Below are positions 25,469 to 33,732 of a DNA stretch of 64,000 bases, one piece after another. Origin of the DNA: a virus; IMG/VR virus record IMGVR_UViG_3300034095_001503, positions 1 through 64,000 of that record, one strand, 5' to 3'. The position numbers and the translations under genes are program-made. Under the pieces are notes generated by a model. The model was not told where the DNA came from. It saw nothing but the letters and a program-made list of their open reading frames with translations, and made no database searches. Position 1 is the stretch's first letter. Each line of letters begins with the position of its first letter.

Positions 25469-26670
25469 TAGAAGTTTTCTAAATTAGTTCTTTTCCAACC
25501 AGTGCTACTTTTAATATATAAGTAGTTATCGTCTCTTGTTATATTTCCTTCACTACCAGCAGCATCATTTGATGATGTTGGAGTATATAAAGGTATAGTT
25601 AAGTCTTGAGGTTTAAAATCATTATTTGTAACAAAATCACCATTGGCATCTGTTATCAAATCTGATGATAACCCTTGACCTTTAGCATGTAATATACTTA
25701 AACCACCACCCAAAGCTGTTTGTTGTGTTCCGTTGAAGTTTAACTCAACATTATTATCTTCAGCAAGTATTGTTTGTGTTTCTAAATGAGTGTTGTTTGA
25801 TGTTGTAATACCAGAAGATAATTCTTTAACTGCTTCAACCAATAATGCTGTTACATTATCATAATGAACACCCATATATTGTTCTGGACTATTAGGGTTT
25901 GTAAATGTTAATTCTGGAACAATATTGTTAACTTCTTGAGCGATAAAACCAATTCTAGTATCACCAGTTGGGTTTTCAGTCCAATTATATGTTACACCTC
26001 TTAATTGATTGACTTTACTCAACGCACCAGTAAGTGTTGTTATGTTTGTTTTAAGTCTTTCATCAGAAGTATTGGTTGTAAGAGTACCATCAGAAGTATA
26101 ATGCAACGCACCAGCTGATGCAGTTGAACCAATACTTCTAAATCTACCATTTCCATTAACATCAAGTATTTGTGTTGGTAATAATGTATTTATACCAATA
26201 TAACCTTGCGTTGCACCACTACCAACTATATTCATAGCCATAGCAGATGGCGAAGCACAATCACCACCAGTCCAAAATCTTATATAATCGTCAGTACCAG
26301 TACCATCTGAACTAATTATATTTAATCCATTAGATTGCTTGCTAGAATATATGTGTGAATCACCAGGTTTACCATATGCAGAATAAACTGCATCATCCCA
26401 AGCTCTAATACCAATACTAACACTACCACTTTGATTTACAACACTAGTGTCGGTGCTAACACCCATCAGAGCTAAACCAGTACGTGCTGAAAGAATCACA
26501 GCACCAGCACCACCAGGACCAGCTCCATCATAATAAAATTTATTATTAGTACCACCTCTAGCATCTATTACATATGCTGGTGATGAAGTATTTACACCTA
26601 TTTTAGAAGCTAATATTGTTGTAGCTGATATGCTAGTTATACCACTAAAGTTATTATTATTGTTTATCAT
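25468..26670 (-). CDS. Fibre protein with peptidase S74 intramolecular chaperone
   Basis: The 400-residue protein has an N-terminal fibre part, then a peptidase S74 (chaperone of endosialidase) domain at about 201-290: TSDERLKTNI with the catalytic Ser202 and Lys-containing helix, then TRIGFIAQEVNNIVPEL and YDNVTALLVEAVKEL. These domains trimerise the fibre, then cut themselves off at the conserved Ser. Here about 110 residues follow the domain (LETQTILAEDNN onward, ending YIKSSTGWKRTNLENF), whereas S74 domains usually sit at the very C-terminus. The neighbouring YadA-like fibre and the 711-residue protein lie in the same unit, so the chaperone may serve this fibre only. The call is firm. Confidence 0.85.
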   Translation of the reverse strand: MINNNNNFSGITSISATTILASKIGVNTSSPAYVIDARGGTNNKFYYDGAGPGGAGAVILSARTGLALMGVSTDTSVVNQSGSVSIGIRAWDDAVYSAYGKPGDSHIYSSKQSNGLNIISSDGTGTDDYIRFWTGGDCASPSAMAMNIVGSGATQGYIGINTLLPTQILDVNGNGRFRSIGSTASAGALHYTSDGTLTTNTSDERLKTNITTLTGALSKVNQLRGVTYNWTENPTGDTRIGFIAQEVNNIVPELTFTNPNSPEQYMGVHYDNVTALLVEAVKELSSGITTSNNTHLETQTILAEDNNVELNFNGTQQTALGGGLSILHAKGQGLSSDLITDANGDFVTNNDFKPQDLTIPLYTPTSSNDAAGSEGNITRDDNYLYIKSSTGWKRTNLENF

Positions 26671-26685
26671 ATTTATTATTTATTT

Positions 26686-28953
26686 TTAGAATGTATTTTT
26701 ATCATATAGTAATTCAACGTTACAAGTCCAATCAATCGTTTTACCAATCTCACCAGTAACATCAATATACATATTAGGTCCAGATATAACGAAACTTGAA
26801 GAGGCTGTTGTAAATTCACTCTTAATGATATAATCAACAACTCCAATTTGTGTTACTGGAGTTGCACCAGTAGAATTAACTCTTACCCACGATGTTATTT
26901 CAGCAGCATAACCCAACATTTTATCACTTGATATTCCTCTAACGTGAGACTTAATTTGAACTATACTAGTATTAGTTGTGGCTGGGTCCATATCACAATA
27001 TATCATTAAAGTCGTTGTATTATCACTCGTTTGCATACAACCACCTCTTTTATCATCTGTAACTGTAATTTGTGGATATCCAGATGGTGAAAATTTATAT
27101 TGATGTTTATCAGTTATAATATTAGTTGAACTCCATTTTTGGTAACCATTATCCGTTATTGTTGATAATATACTAGATGGTGTGTGATTAGTTTGTGATA
27201 ATATAGTATTAGAAGTATCTTCTGATTTAATACCAGTTCCGTAATTTATTCCTAGTGGGTCTAATGAAATAGTATCTGTTAGACCCAAGGCTATATCAGT
27301 AACCGTTGATGTTATAGATGTTGGGGTAGACATAGTTAAAGAACCAACTCCAGTATTCTCTGTGATATATGTATAACCAGTAAATGCTGATGAACCAGAA
27401 ACAACATTTCCAGATGAATCTAAACCTAAGTTAATTAAGCTAGTACCACTTCCAATAGTTTTAATATTCAATGCATTCGTATAAACAGTATTAGCTGATG
27501 TACCAGTTATACCCTCACCAAAAACAATCGTATTCGTATTGGTTGCACTTGAATTTCTACCATGTACAAATGATTGAAGACCAGATGCTACACTACCAGA
27601 ACCTCCACCAGCATGACTATAAGCACCACTAGCTGTAGTAGCAAAACCTTCAGCATGTGACATTTGACCACTTGCTAGTGTAACAGAACCTTCAGCATGA
27701 CTATAATTACCAGTTGCTGAATTACCATTATTTTGTGCATGTGAAAATATACCACTAGCTATAGTTGACCCACCTTCAGCGTGTGAACCAACACCAGATG
27801 CTATTGTGTTACTACCTTCAGCATGTGACCATGTACCACTAGCAATCGTACTATTACCTTCAGCATGACTTGTTGTACCAGACGCAATTGTACCATTACC
27901 TTCAGCATGACTATAAGCACCACCAGCTACCGTGAAATTACCTTCAGCATGCGATGTATTACCAGATGCTATTGCTACAACACCTTCAGCATGTGAATTA
28001 GCACCACTAGCAATAGTAGCGTTACCTTCAGCATGTGCTGCATAACCAGTAGCAGTTGTACTTTCACCTTCAGCATGTGTTCCTCCTGGTCCATTAGATA
28101 TGGTGAATTGACCCTCAGCGTGAGAGTTAACTCCACCAGCATAAGTTGTTTGACCTTCGGCATGACTATTATTACCTATGGCTTGTGTGTAACTACCTTC
28201 AGCATGAGAAGCTGTACCACCAGCTATTGTTTCTGTACCCTCAGCTACAGAAGTATCACCAGTGGCAATACTAGCAGAATTTCCTAATACAGCTGAATTA
28301 GCACCAGTACCAGCAGTCCATATAGTTGAACCAGATGATGAACCATTATATTGCCACTCACCCATTCCTTCAGAATCCAAACAAGTCCAAACATAACCAA
28401 CTTGAGGGTTTTCTGTTATAATAAGTCTTTGTGTTCTTGTAATACCAGAAACATCATTCCATATAGTTCTACCAGTAAAATCTAAACCAATTGTTTCTAA
28501 AATTTGTAATTGTTGTGATGTTATATCACCACTATAAGCACCACCACCTAAATTAGTGAAAGTATTAGCATACATTGAATAACTAACACCAGTATAATGT
28601 GTATACCCAGTGTTTCCATCAATATTAAATAAACTACTAACATCTGGTGTAAATATTGCACCAGTATTTTGTGTTGTAGCTGAATTTGATGGTGTGATTG
28701 CAGACAAACTTGAATCACCTAAACTCATTCTAGTATCAGCCCATGTGAAAATTGTTGTTCCACTATTTCCAGAGAAAGTACCAGTAAGATTATTAATAGT
28801 TTGCGTTATTGAACTTAAATTTGTATTAGGTCCAGTTGGTAAATCACCATAAGGCACACCAAAATATGTCCCACCAGATAATATTGTTGTAGTTTCTATT
28901 CTTTGTTTTACTTGTCTATTGTCAGAAAAGTCTAATTTTGTTCTAAATCCCAT
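26686..28953 (-). CDS. YadA-head-like tail fibre with SHAEG repeats
   Basis: The protein is 755 residues from the preferred start at 28953 (MGFRTKLDFSDNR); an upstream ATG at 28986 is less likely, because the late-type motif at 28972-28979 lies between the two. The central part has about 16 tandem units of about 14 residues, consensus SHAEGxxTIASGxx, the pattern of Hep_Hag/YadA head repeats that form a left-handed trimeric beta-roll. N-terminal modules (GGTYFGVPYGDLPTGPNT) and a C-terminal beta domain of about 200 residues flank it. The gene is divergent from the 29017 unit, with two motifs back to back. It is probably a receptor-binding fibre stalk. Confidence 0.8.
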   Translation of the reverse strand: MGFRTKLDFSDNRQVKQRIETTTILSGGTYFGVPYGDLPTGPNTNLSSITQTINNLTGTFSGNSGTTIFTWADTRMSLGDSSLSAITPSNSATTQNTGAIFTPDVSSLFNIDGNTGYTHYTGVSYSMYANTFTNLGGGAYSGDITSQQLQILETIGLDFTGRTIWNDVSGITRTQRLIITENPQVGYVWTCLDSEGMGEWQYNGSSSGSTIWTAGTGANSAVLGNSASIATGDTSVAEGTETIAGGTASHAEGSYTQAIGNNSHAEGQTTYAGGVNSHAEGQFTISNGPGGTHAEGESTTATGYAAHAEGNATIASGANSHAEGVVAIASGNTSHAEGNFTVAGGAYSHAEGNGTIASGTTSHAEGNSTIASGTWSHAEGSNTIASGVGSHAEGGSTIASGIFSHAQNNGNSATGNYSHAEGSVTLASGQMSHAEGFATTASGAYSHAGGGSGSVASGLQSFVHGRNSSATNTNTIVFGEGITGTSANTVYTNALNIKTIGSGTSLINLGLDSSGNVVSGSSAFTGYTYITENTGVGSLTMSTPTSITSTVTDIALGLTDTISLDPLGINYGTGIKSEDTSNTILSQTNHTPSSILSTITDNGYQKWSSTNIITDKHQYKFSPSGYPQITVTDDKRGGCMQTSDNTTTLMIYCDMDPATTNTSIVQIKSHVRGISSDKMLGYAAEITSWVRVNSTGATPVTQIGVVDYIIKSEFTTASSSFVISGPNMYIDVTGEIGKTIDWTCNVELLYDKNTF
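27555..28260 (-). repeat. About 16 tandem 42-bp (14-residue) YadA-head-like repeats
   Basis: Consensus SHAEGxxTIASGxx in the fibre gene 26686-28953; a few units are 13, 15 or 16 residues. Encodes a trimeric beta-roll stalk. Confidence 0.8.
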
Positions 28954-28971
28954 ATTTTTATCGGTTTTATT

Positions 28972-28979
28972 ATAAATAT
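28972..28979 (-). promoter_or_regulatory. Late promoter motif
   Basis: Coding-strand ATATTTATAATAAAA, 18 nt before the preferred ATG at 28953 of the YadA-like fibre. It lies 14 bases from an opposite-facing copy at 28994-29001. Confidence 0.6.
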
Positions 28980-28993
28980 TCCACAATTTGAAT

Positions 28994-29001
28994 ATATTTA
29001 T
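28994..29001 (+). promoter_or_regulatory. Late promoter motif
   Basis: ATATTTATAATAAAA, a full consensus match, 15 nt before the ATG at 29017. Divergent partner of the 28972-28979 copy. Confidence 0.6.
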
Positions 29002-29016
29002 AATAAAACTTAATTT

Positions 29017-29511
29017 ATGGCAACATTTAAAAAGAAAAAATTACAAGAGTTGGTTGGTGGCGATATGACATCTAGTGGTGGTGATAGAAATGTGACTAAC
29101 AATAGTGAAATTGAAACTGGTCCAGTTCAAAAAGATTTTAAAGATAAATCATCTTATGAAAAAGGTGTTTCGACAACAACTGATAAAGTGTTTGGTCATT
29201 ATAGACAAAATATTCCATGGTTTGCTGTTTATAGTTTTGGTGGTTCTAGAACTGGTGGTATACCTATTAGTTATGGTCTTAATGAAGATAATAAAAATAT
29301 AATTATCACTAAAAAAACTGTTGAAGAAAAAATTGAAGATTTAGTTAAAAAAAGTAAATCATCAGAAATAAATAAAAAAGATTACAACCCTAAAGTTGAA
29401 AAAGTATTGGATGAGATTTCTGATTTGGATTTATCTGAAAAACAAATTGAAGAATTACTAAAAGCACTTGAAGATAAAAAGAATAACCCTTCTAAAACAA
29501 AAAACATATAA
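29017..29511 (+). CDS. Virion-like protein of unknown function
   Basis: The 164-residue protein starts MATFKKKKLQELVGGD, continues with a Gly/Ser/Asn-rich segment (residues 15-45), a central aromatic patch (HYRQNIPWFAVYSFGGSRTGG) and a charged helical C-terminus (VEEKIEDLVKKSKSSE onward). No membrane segment or signal is present. It opens a rightward unit of five genes under a late-type motif (28994-29001) and overlaps the next gene's ATG (TAATG). Position among late genes suggests a structural or assembly protein. I do not recognise a family. Confidence 0.55.
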   Translation: MATFKKKKLQELVGGDMTSSGGDRNVTNNSEIETGPVQKDFKDKSSYEKGVSTTTDKVFGHYRQNIPWFAVYSFGGSRTGGIPISYGLNEDNKNIIITKKTVEEKIEDLVKKSKSSEINKKDYNPKVEKVLDEISDLDLSEKQIEELLKALEDKKNNPSKTKNI

Positions 29512-29921
29512 TGAAAACTAGTTTAGATAATACAAATTTTAATCACGACAAACAAGAATTGGATGGTGAAGCGTTGAAAATGCGTCAATCTAGATTAAAA
29601 GCTGAATTAAAAGCTGGTACTATTACACCAGATGGTGAAAAAGATTTAGAAGAGATAACAAAAAAACTAGAACACGCTAGAAATATAATCAACAATGGTA
29701 AAGAAATTACTAAAGATGTAGATTATAGAAATACATTTAGAAAAGAACAAAAAGTTATGAATGTAAATTCAGCATCAGTTTCTAAAAAAAGTGATAAATC
29801 TGGTGATGTTAGTAATATATTATCAAATAAACAAGCAATGAAAGAAGAAATTTCTTCTATTAGATATTTAATAGAGTACATGAATAACAATAATAACAAT
29901 AACAAAAAACAAAACTTATAA
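29511..29921 (+). CDS. Small charged helical protein, possibly assembly-related
   Basis: The 136-residue protein is lysine- and glutamate-rich and mostly helical (ALKMRQSRLKAELKAGTIT; EEITKKLEHARNIINNGKE). It has a C-terminal Asn run (about 129-135) and no cysteines. The ATG overlaps the stop of the gene before it, and the next gene starts three bases after its stop, so the three are translated as one block. Such helical proteins near late genes are often scaffolding or tape-related, but no signature allows naming one. Unknown function. Confidence 0.5.
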   Translation: MKTSLDNTNFNHDKQELDGEALKMRQSRLKAELKAGTITPDGEKDLEEITKKLEHARNIINNGKEITKDVDYRNTFRKEQKVMNVNSASVSKKSDKSGDVSNILSNKQAMKEEISSIRYLIEYMNNNNNNNKKQNL

Positions 29922-29924
29922 ATT

Positions 29925-30425
29925 ATGCCAGCTCCAGTTCCTTACAACGGTGGTCAATCTAGATTAGAATACTACGCATTAAACGGTAACGTAACAGTTA
30001 ATGGTGGTCTAGGAAGACCAGTATTAATCAACCAAACAACATTATACTACGGTCATTCATTCAAGAATCCATTATTAAGTTCACCTAATGATATCTATGG
30101 TTTAGTTCACACTAACGCAATTAACGATATACCAACACCTTTTAGAGGTAAAGGTACCAATGATGGTATCAATGTTACCAATACTTATATGGGTATGATG
30201 GCAAGAAATAACTACAAAGGTGGTGATGATTTCGATATAAACGGTGGTAACGCTGGTATGCAAGCTGGTGTCAGTATTGCTGGTCAAGCAATTGGTCGTA
30301 AATCATCACTAATTCTTAATTTCTCTACTTGGGGATACCAACCAGACCAAAGTGGTGCTGGGGCAGATACAGACTGGTACCACCTACCTAACATGTCTCT
30401 TAATGTTGGACAAGTAATTATTTAA
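29925..30425 (+). CDS. Glycine-rich virion-like protein, likely abundant
   Basis: In this 166-residue protein Gly, Asn and aromatics are enriched (PYNGGQSRLEYYALNGNVTV; MGMMARNNYKGGDDFDI). It has no predicted membrane segment. Its codon choice looks more selective than in neighbouring genes, with frequent GGT, AAC and ACA codons, as expected for a highly expressed structural protein; this was judged by eye. It sits in the middle of a late unit. A head decoration, tail tube or outer tail protein would fit; no family is recognised. The adjacent genes are unassigned, so the role cannot be narrowed. Confidence 0.5.
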   Translation: MPAPVPYNGGQSRLEYYALNGNVTVNGGLGRPVLINQTTLYYGHSFKNPLLSSPNDIYGLVHTNAINDIPTPFRGKGTNDGINVTNTYMGMMARNNYKGGDDFDINGGNAGMQAGVSIAGQAIGRKSSLILNFSTWGYQPDQSGAGADTDWYHLPNMSLNVGQVII

Positions 30426-30441
30426 TTATTTAATTTTTTAC

Positions 30442-31209
30442 ATGAAACTTTACAATTTATATCAAGATATTATATTAGAAGAAATAACTAAAGCTAAGTT
30501 GTTGGCTGAAGCAATGTCAACAACTGATGTGGATACTATTTTAGATGGTGACCCAAAGAGACAAGGTGTGTATTTTAAAGTTAATATTAAATATAAAGAT
30601 GAAGATGGTGAAGTTGCTAATAGATTTATAGAAGTCTATCAAAGAAATATTTCAACTGCAAATAACCCTTTGATTGATGCTTATCAGTTATCTAAAAATA
30701 ACAAAAACAGTGGTATTAAATTAAAATTAGATAAACAAAATAGATTAGTACCAGCAGTAGATAAAAATGGACAACAAGTAATTGAAGATTATGAAGGGTG
30801 GAGAAAATTTAGATTAGATAGAATTCTATCGTTTAAAGTTAGTAAAGTTGCTTACTTTAAACCTAGACCTGGATTTAATGATAAAGGTAATAATTCATCA
30901 ACAGTAAGTTCAACACAAAAAATTGCTGGTGATACAACTAGTTACCAATATAAAGATACAACTCTTAAACAAAGAAAACAAACACAACAACAAGCACAAA
31001 CTGCTAAAGTTGATTTGAAAAATAAAAGTTATGGTGATATTGAAAAACAAAGAAAAGATAAATTGAGAGGTGATTTAGAACAACAATTACAAAATCAGTT
31101 GAAACCACAACCAGAAGCTCAACCGCAACCAACAGTTGAACCAAAACAAAATATTCAAGAACCAGAAATTGGTGATGAATTAGATAATAAAGATGAATTA
31201 AATAAATAA
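30442..31209 (+). CDS. Unassigned protein with WYL-like segment and Gln-rich tail
   Basis: The 255-residue protein begins MKLYNLYQDIILEEITKAKLL, continues with a beta-rich domain that includes EGWRKFRLDRILSFKV, reminiscent of the WYL-domain pattern (FR-x-D-RI), and ends in a long Gln/Lys-rich low-complexity tail from about residue 165 (QRKQTQQQAQTAKVDL then EPKQNIQEPEIGDE). WYL domains bind nucleic acids or nucleotides in regulatory proteins, but the resemblance is short and the rest of the fold is not visible. The gene follows the 29925 gene by 16 bases. Function unknown. Confidence 0.45.
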   Translation: MKLYNLYQDIILEEITKAKLLAEAMSTTDVDTILDGDPKRQGVYFKVNIKYKDEDGEVANRFIEVYQRNISTANNPLIDAYQLSKNNKNSGIKLKLDKQNRLVPAVDKNGQQVIEDYEGWRKFRLDRILSFKVSKVAYFKPRPGFNDKGNNSSTVSSTQKIAGDTTSYQYKDTTLKQRKQTQQQAQTAKVDLKNKSYGDIEKQRKDKLRGDLEQQLQNQLKPQPEAQPQPTVEPKQNIQEPEIGDELDNKDELNK

Positions 31210-31212
31210 AAT

Positions 31213-31791
31213 ATGGATTCACCAGCACCAGTAAATTTAGCTGCTTTAAAAGGTATCTTAGCCAAAGCTAAAACCGTTATGAATAAAATAGAGGAAGCTA
31301 ATCCTAAAGGTAGACAAAAAGTAAGAGAAAGTTATGATGATGGATACTCCAATCAACCAATTTATGATGAATCGGATGAAAGAGAACCAGTTTATGAAAA
31401 CTTTACGCCTAGTACACCTTCACAAATGCAACCTCAAATGTATACTCCAGAACAAGTTATGGCATCAAAATTGCCAGCAAATGTAAAAGAAGCTATGCTT
31501 AAAACACCAATACCACAATTGCAAGGACCACCCTCTAAATTTAGTTTAGAAGATTTAAGTGATTTAATAGAAAAACCTAAAAATAATTACAAACCATCTG
31601 GTGTTCCATTACATGAAAGTTCTGGTAATTACCAACCACAGTCGATTGACCCTAATATGTTAAAGGCAATGGTAAAAGAAGCTGTCAATGAATACTTCAA
31701 AGAATCTTATGAAAAAAGGATAACTGAAGAAGCAATCAAAAAGACAATAAATGTTTTGATAAAAGAAGGTAAAATAAATACAAAAAAATAA
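31213..31791 (+). CDS. Unassigned low-complexity protein, possible assembly factor
   Basis: The 192-residue product starts with a helical segment (ALKGILAKAKTVMNKIEEANP), continues with a Pro/Gln/Ser-rich, probably disordered middle (FTPSTPSQMQPQMYTPEQVM) and ends with a charged helix (AMVKEAVNEYFKESYEKR; INVLIKEGKI). Short terminal helices with a disordered centre are seen in phage scaffolding or peptide-display proteins, but no signature supports a name. It is the last gene before a good terminator (31799-31825), so the rightward late unit from 29017 ends here. Unknown function. Confidence 0.5.
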   Translation: MDSPAPVNLAALKGILAKAKTVMNKIEEANPKGRQKVRESYDDGYSNQPIYDESDEREPVYENFTPSTPSQMQPQMYTPEQVMASKLPANVKEAMLKTPIPQLQGPPSKFSLEDLSDLIEKPKNNYKPSGVPLHESSGNYQPQSIDPNMLKAMVKEAVNEYFKESYEKRITEEAIKKTINVLIKEGKINTKK

Positions 31792-31798
31792 AATATTC

Positions 31799-31826
31799 AA
31801 AAAGGGCTTTTTTAAGGCCCTTTTTT
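31799..31826 (+). terminator. Terminator after the 29.0-31.8 kb unit
   Basis: AAAAAGGGC, T-rich loop, GCCCTTTTTT. It separates the late unit from the glycan locus. Confidence 0.75.
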
Positions 31827-31849
31827 ATTTACATATATTTTTTAAAGAT

Positions 31850-31857
31850 TATATTTG
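31850..31857 (+). promoter_or_regulatory. Possible host-type -7 box
   Basis: TATATTTG about 32 nt before the glycosyltransferase ATG at 31890, right after a terminator. No good TTG is found 20 bases upstream, so it is a partial match only. Confidence 0.35.
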
Positions 31858-31889
31858 TTTTATTAATAAAAAGTTTTTAAATAAAATTT

Positions 31890-33161
31890 ATGAAAAAATT
31901 AAAAGTACTAGTAGTACCTAGCGATAGAACTGGAGTTTCTTATTTCCGCTCAACTAACCCACATATTGCGTTAGAAAGTAATTACCCAAATGAATTCCAT
32001 GTTGATGTGGATTATGAACCTCAAATCGATAACGATGAATGGTTAAAACAATATGATATAATTCATTATCACAGAACTTTGGGACATTATGACCAAATGC
32101 CAGCTTTGTTGGAAAGAACAAAACGTTTAGGTATTGTAACTATCATGGATTTAGACGATTATTGGTCACCTGGACCACATCACCCAGCTTATTACCTTAT
32201 TAAATCAGCAAATATTGATAAAATGATTTTAGACAATATTAAAGTTGCTGAGAATGTAATAACAACAACAACATTGTTTGCTGATGAAATTAAAAAATAC
32301 AATAAAAATGTATTTGTTTTAGCTAACGCTATTAACCCAACTGAAAAACAATTCACACCTAAATTAGAACCATCAAATGGTCGTGTTAGAATTGGGTGGT
32401 TAGGTGGTTCATCTCACTTAAAAGATTTAGAAATACTTAAAGGTATTGTCGGTAAACTTAAAGTTGATGGATTATTAGATAAAGTACAATTTGTGTTGTG
32501 TGGTTTTGATACTAGAGGAACGCATACTGAAATCGACCAAACTACTGGACAACAAAATACTAGACAAATTAGACCAATTGAAAGTGTTTGGTATGAATAC
32601 GAAAAAATCTTTACTGATGATTATAAAACTGTTAGTCAAGGATATAAAGAATTTTTGATGAAATTTATTCCAAATTCAGAATTTGAAAATGTTGCAAACG
32701 AACCTTATAGACGTGTTTGGACTAAACCAATTTCGACATATGCCTCTAACTATAATTTATTTGATATTTCATTGGCACCAATTGAAGATAATATCTTCAA
32801 CAAAGTGAAAAGTCAATTAAAAGTTATTGAAGCTGGTTTCCACCATAAAGCAATTATTGCTCAAGATTTTGGACCTTACAAAATAGATATAAAAAATGCT
32901 ATACAATATGGCGGTGGTTTTGATTTAGAAGCTAACGGTATTTTGATAGACCCAAAGAAAAACCATAAAGATTGGTATTCTGCAATTAAAAAATTAATTC
33001 AAAATCCAGAAGTGGTTGCTGCATTGCAAGAAAATTTATACAACACTGTAAAAGATACTTACTCAATGGATAAAGTAACTGAAGAAAGAAGAGAATTGTA
33101 TTTAGGTTTGTATGAAAAAAACAAAATAACTAAAAATAAAAAAGAAACTGAAAACGCATAA
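31890..33161 (+). CDS. GT-B (GT4-type) glycosyltransferase
   Basis: The 423-residue two-domain enzyme has an N-terminal Rossmann fold, KKLKVLVVPSDRTGVSYFRS, followed by MDLDDYWSPGPHHPAYY and TTTTLFADEIKKYNKN. Its C-terminal half has RIGWLGGSSHLKD and the EX7E-like acidic region SLAPIEDNIFNKVKSQLKVIEAG that binds the nucleotide-sugar. The length is typical for the family. It lies behind a terminator, and a TATATTTG box about 30 nt upstream suggests host-type transcription. It is the first gene of a long sugar locus. Donor, acceptor and product cannot be read from sequence. Confidence 0.85.
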   Translation: MKKLKVLVVPSDRTGVSYFRSTNPHIALESNYPNEFHVDVDYEPQIDNDEWLKQYDIIHYHRTLGHYDQMPALLERTKRLGIVTIMDLDDYWSPGPHHPAYYLIKSANIDKMILDNIKVAENVITTTTLFADEIKKYNKNVFVLANAINPTEKQFTPKLEPSNGRVRIGWLGGSSHLKDLEILKGIVGKLKVDGLLDKVQFVLCGFDTRGTHTEIDQTTGQQNTRQIRPIESVWYEYEKIFTDDYKTVSQGYKEFLMKFIPNSEFENVANEPYRRVWTKPISTYASNYNLFDISLAPIEDNIFNKVKSQLKVIEAGFHHKAIIAQDFGPYKIDIKNAIQYGGGFDLEANGILIDPKKNHKDWYSAIKKLIQNPEVVAALQENLYNTVKDTYSMDKVTEERRELYLGLYEKNKITKNKKETENA

Positions 33162-33163
33162 TT

Positions 33164-33661
33164 ATGGCTAGAAAAGATGATTTAAAACTTTTATTTAACT
33201 TCATGATTGAGTTATTAAAAGACGAACAAGAAACAAATACTGTTAAAGAACAGACAATTAAGTATGAGGTACCTAATATTACACCAAAAGAGTTTAACGA
33301 AATCACCAAACAAGTTTTAACTGAAAACCAAAATGATTCAGCTAAACATATTTTGGAAGTGATGAAGCGTGCTGAACTTATGGATAAAATGAGAAGTACT
33401 GTAATCGCTAGACCTAAAGTTGTTCCACCATCATTAAGAGATGATGATGAAATAGCTCAAAATGATAGAGAGGCAATCAATACCCACAAAGCAGAAAAGA
33501 AAAATAAAAACATTAAAAATATTTTATCTGATGCTAAAGGGTTTATGGATGAACTAGAATTTAAAAAACCATTGGTTCCAAGTGTATCACTTCATGAATT
33601 AGCTGAAAAGGAATTAGCTAAAAGTATTATGAGGTCTGAAGAAGAAAAAATTGAAAAATAA
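33164..33661 (+). CDS. Conserved hypothetical helical protein
   Basis: The 165-residue soluble, charged, mostly helical protein starts DDLKLLFNFMIELLKDEQET. It has no cysteine cluster, membrane segment or nucleotide-binding motif. It follows the first glycosyltransferase by 2 bases and precedes a host-type promoter (33672-33702), so it ends a short unit. Its motif-poor sequence (NITPKEFNEITKQVLTENQN, then GFMDELEFKKPLVPSVSLHE) offers nothing to name. It may be an adapter or regulator of the sugar genes or of an early phage process. Unknown function. Confidence 0.5.
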   Translation: MARKDDLKLLFNFMIELLKDEQETNTVKEQTIKYEVPNITPKEFNEITKQVLTENQNDSAKHILEVMKRAELMDKMRSTVIARPKVVPPSLRDDDEIAQNDREAINTHKAEKKNKNIKNILSDAKGFMDELEFKKPLVPSVSLHELAEKELAKSIMRSEEEKIEK

Positions 33662-33671
33662 AATATAAAGG

Positions 33672-33702
33672 TTGATTTATTGGTTTTTTGTTAGTATATT
33701 TG
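33672..33702 (+). promoter_or_regulatory. Bacteroidota-type host promoter
   Basis: TTG (33672-33674), 20 bases, TATATTTG (33695-33702), 30 nt before the HD-like gene at 33733. It presumably drives HD-like, dUTPase and downstream sugar genes. Confidence 0.7.
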
Positions 33703-33732
33703 TTTAAATAATATTAATAAAAAACCAATAAA

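Noticed and set aside
27555-28260. 42-base repeats resembling direct repeats or CRISPR
   Set aside because: They encode SHAEG rungs in frame without stop codons and lack spacer structure.
28953-28986. Longer N-terminus of the YadA-like fibre (MWNIYNKTDK)
   Set aside because: That segment contains the late-type motif, and the MGFRTK start leaves the usual 18-nt spacing.
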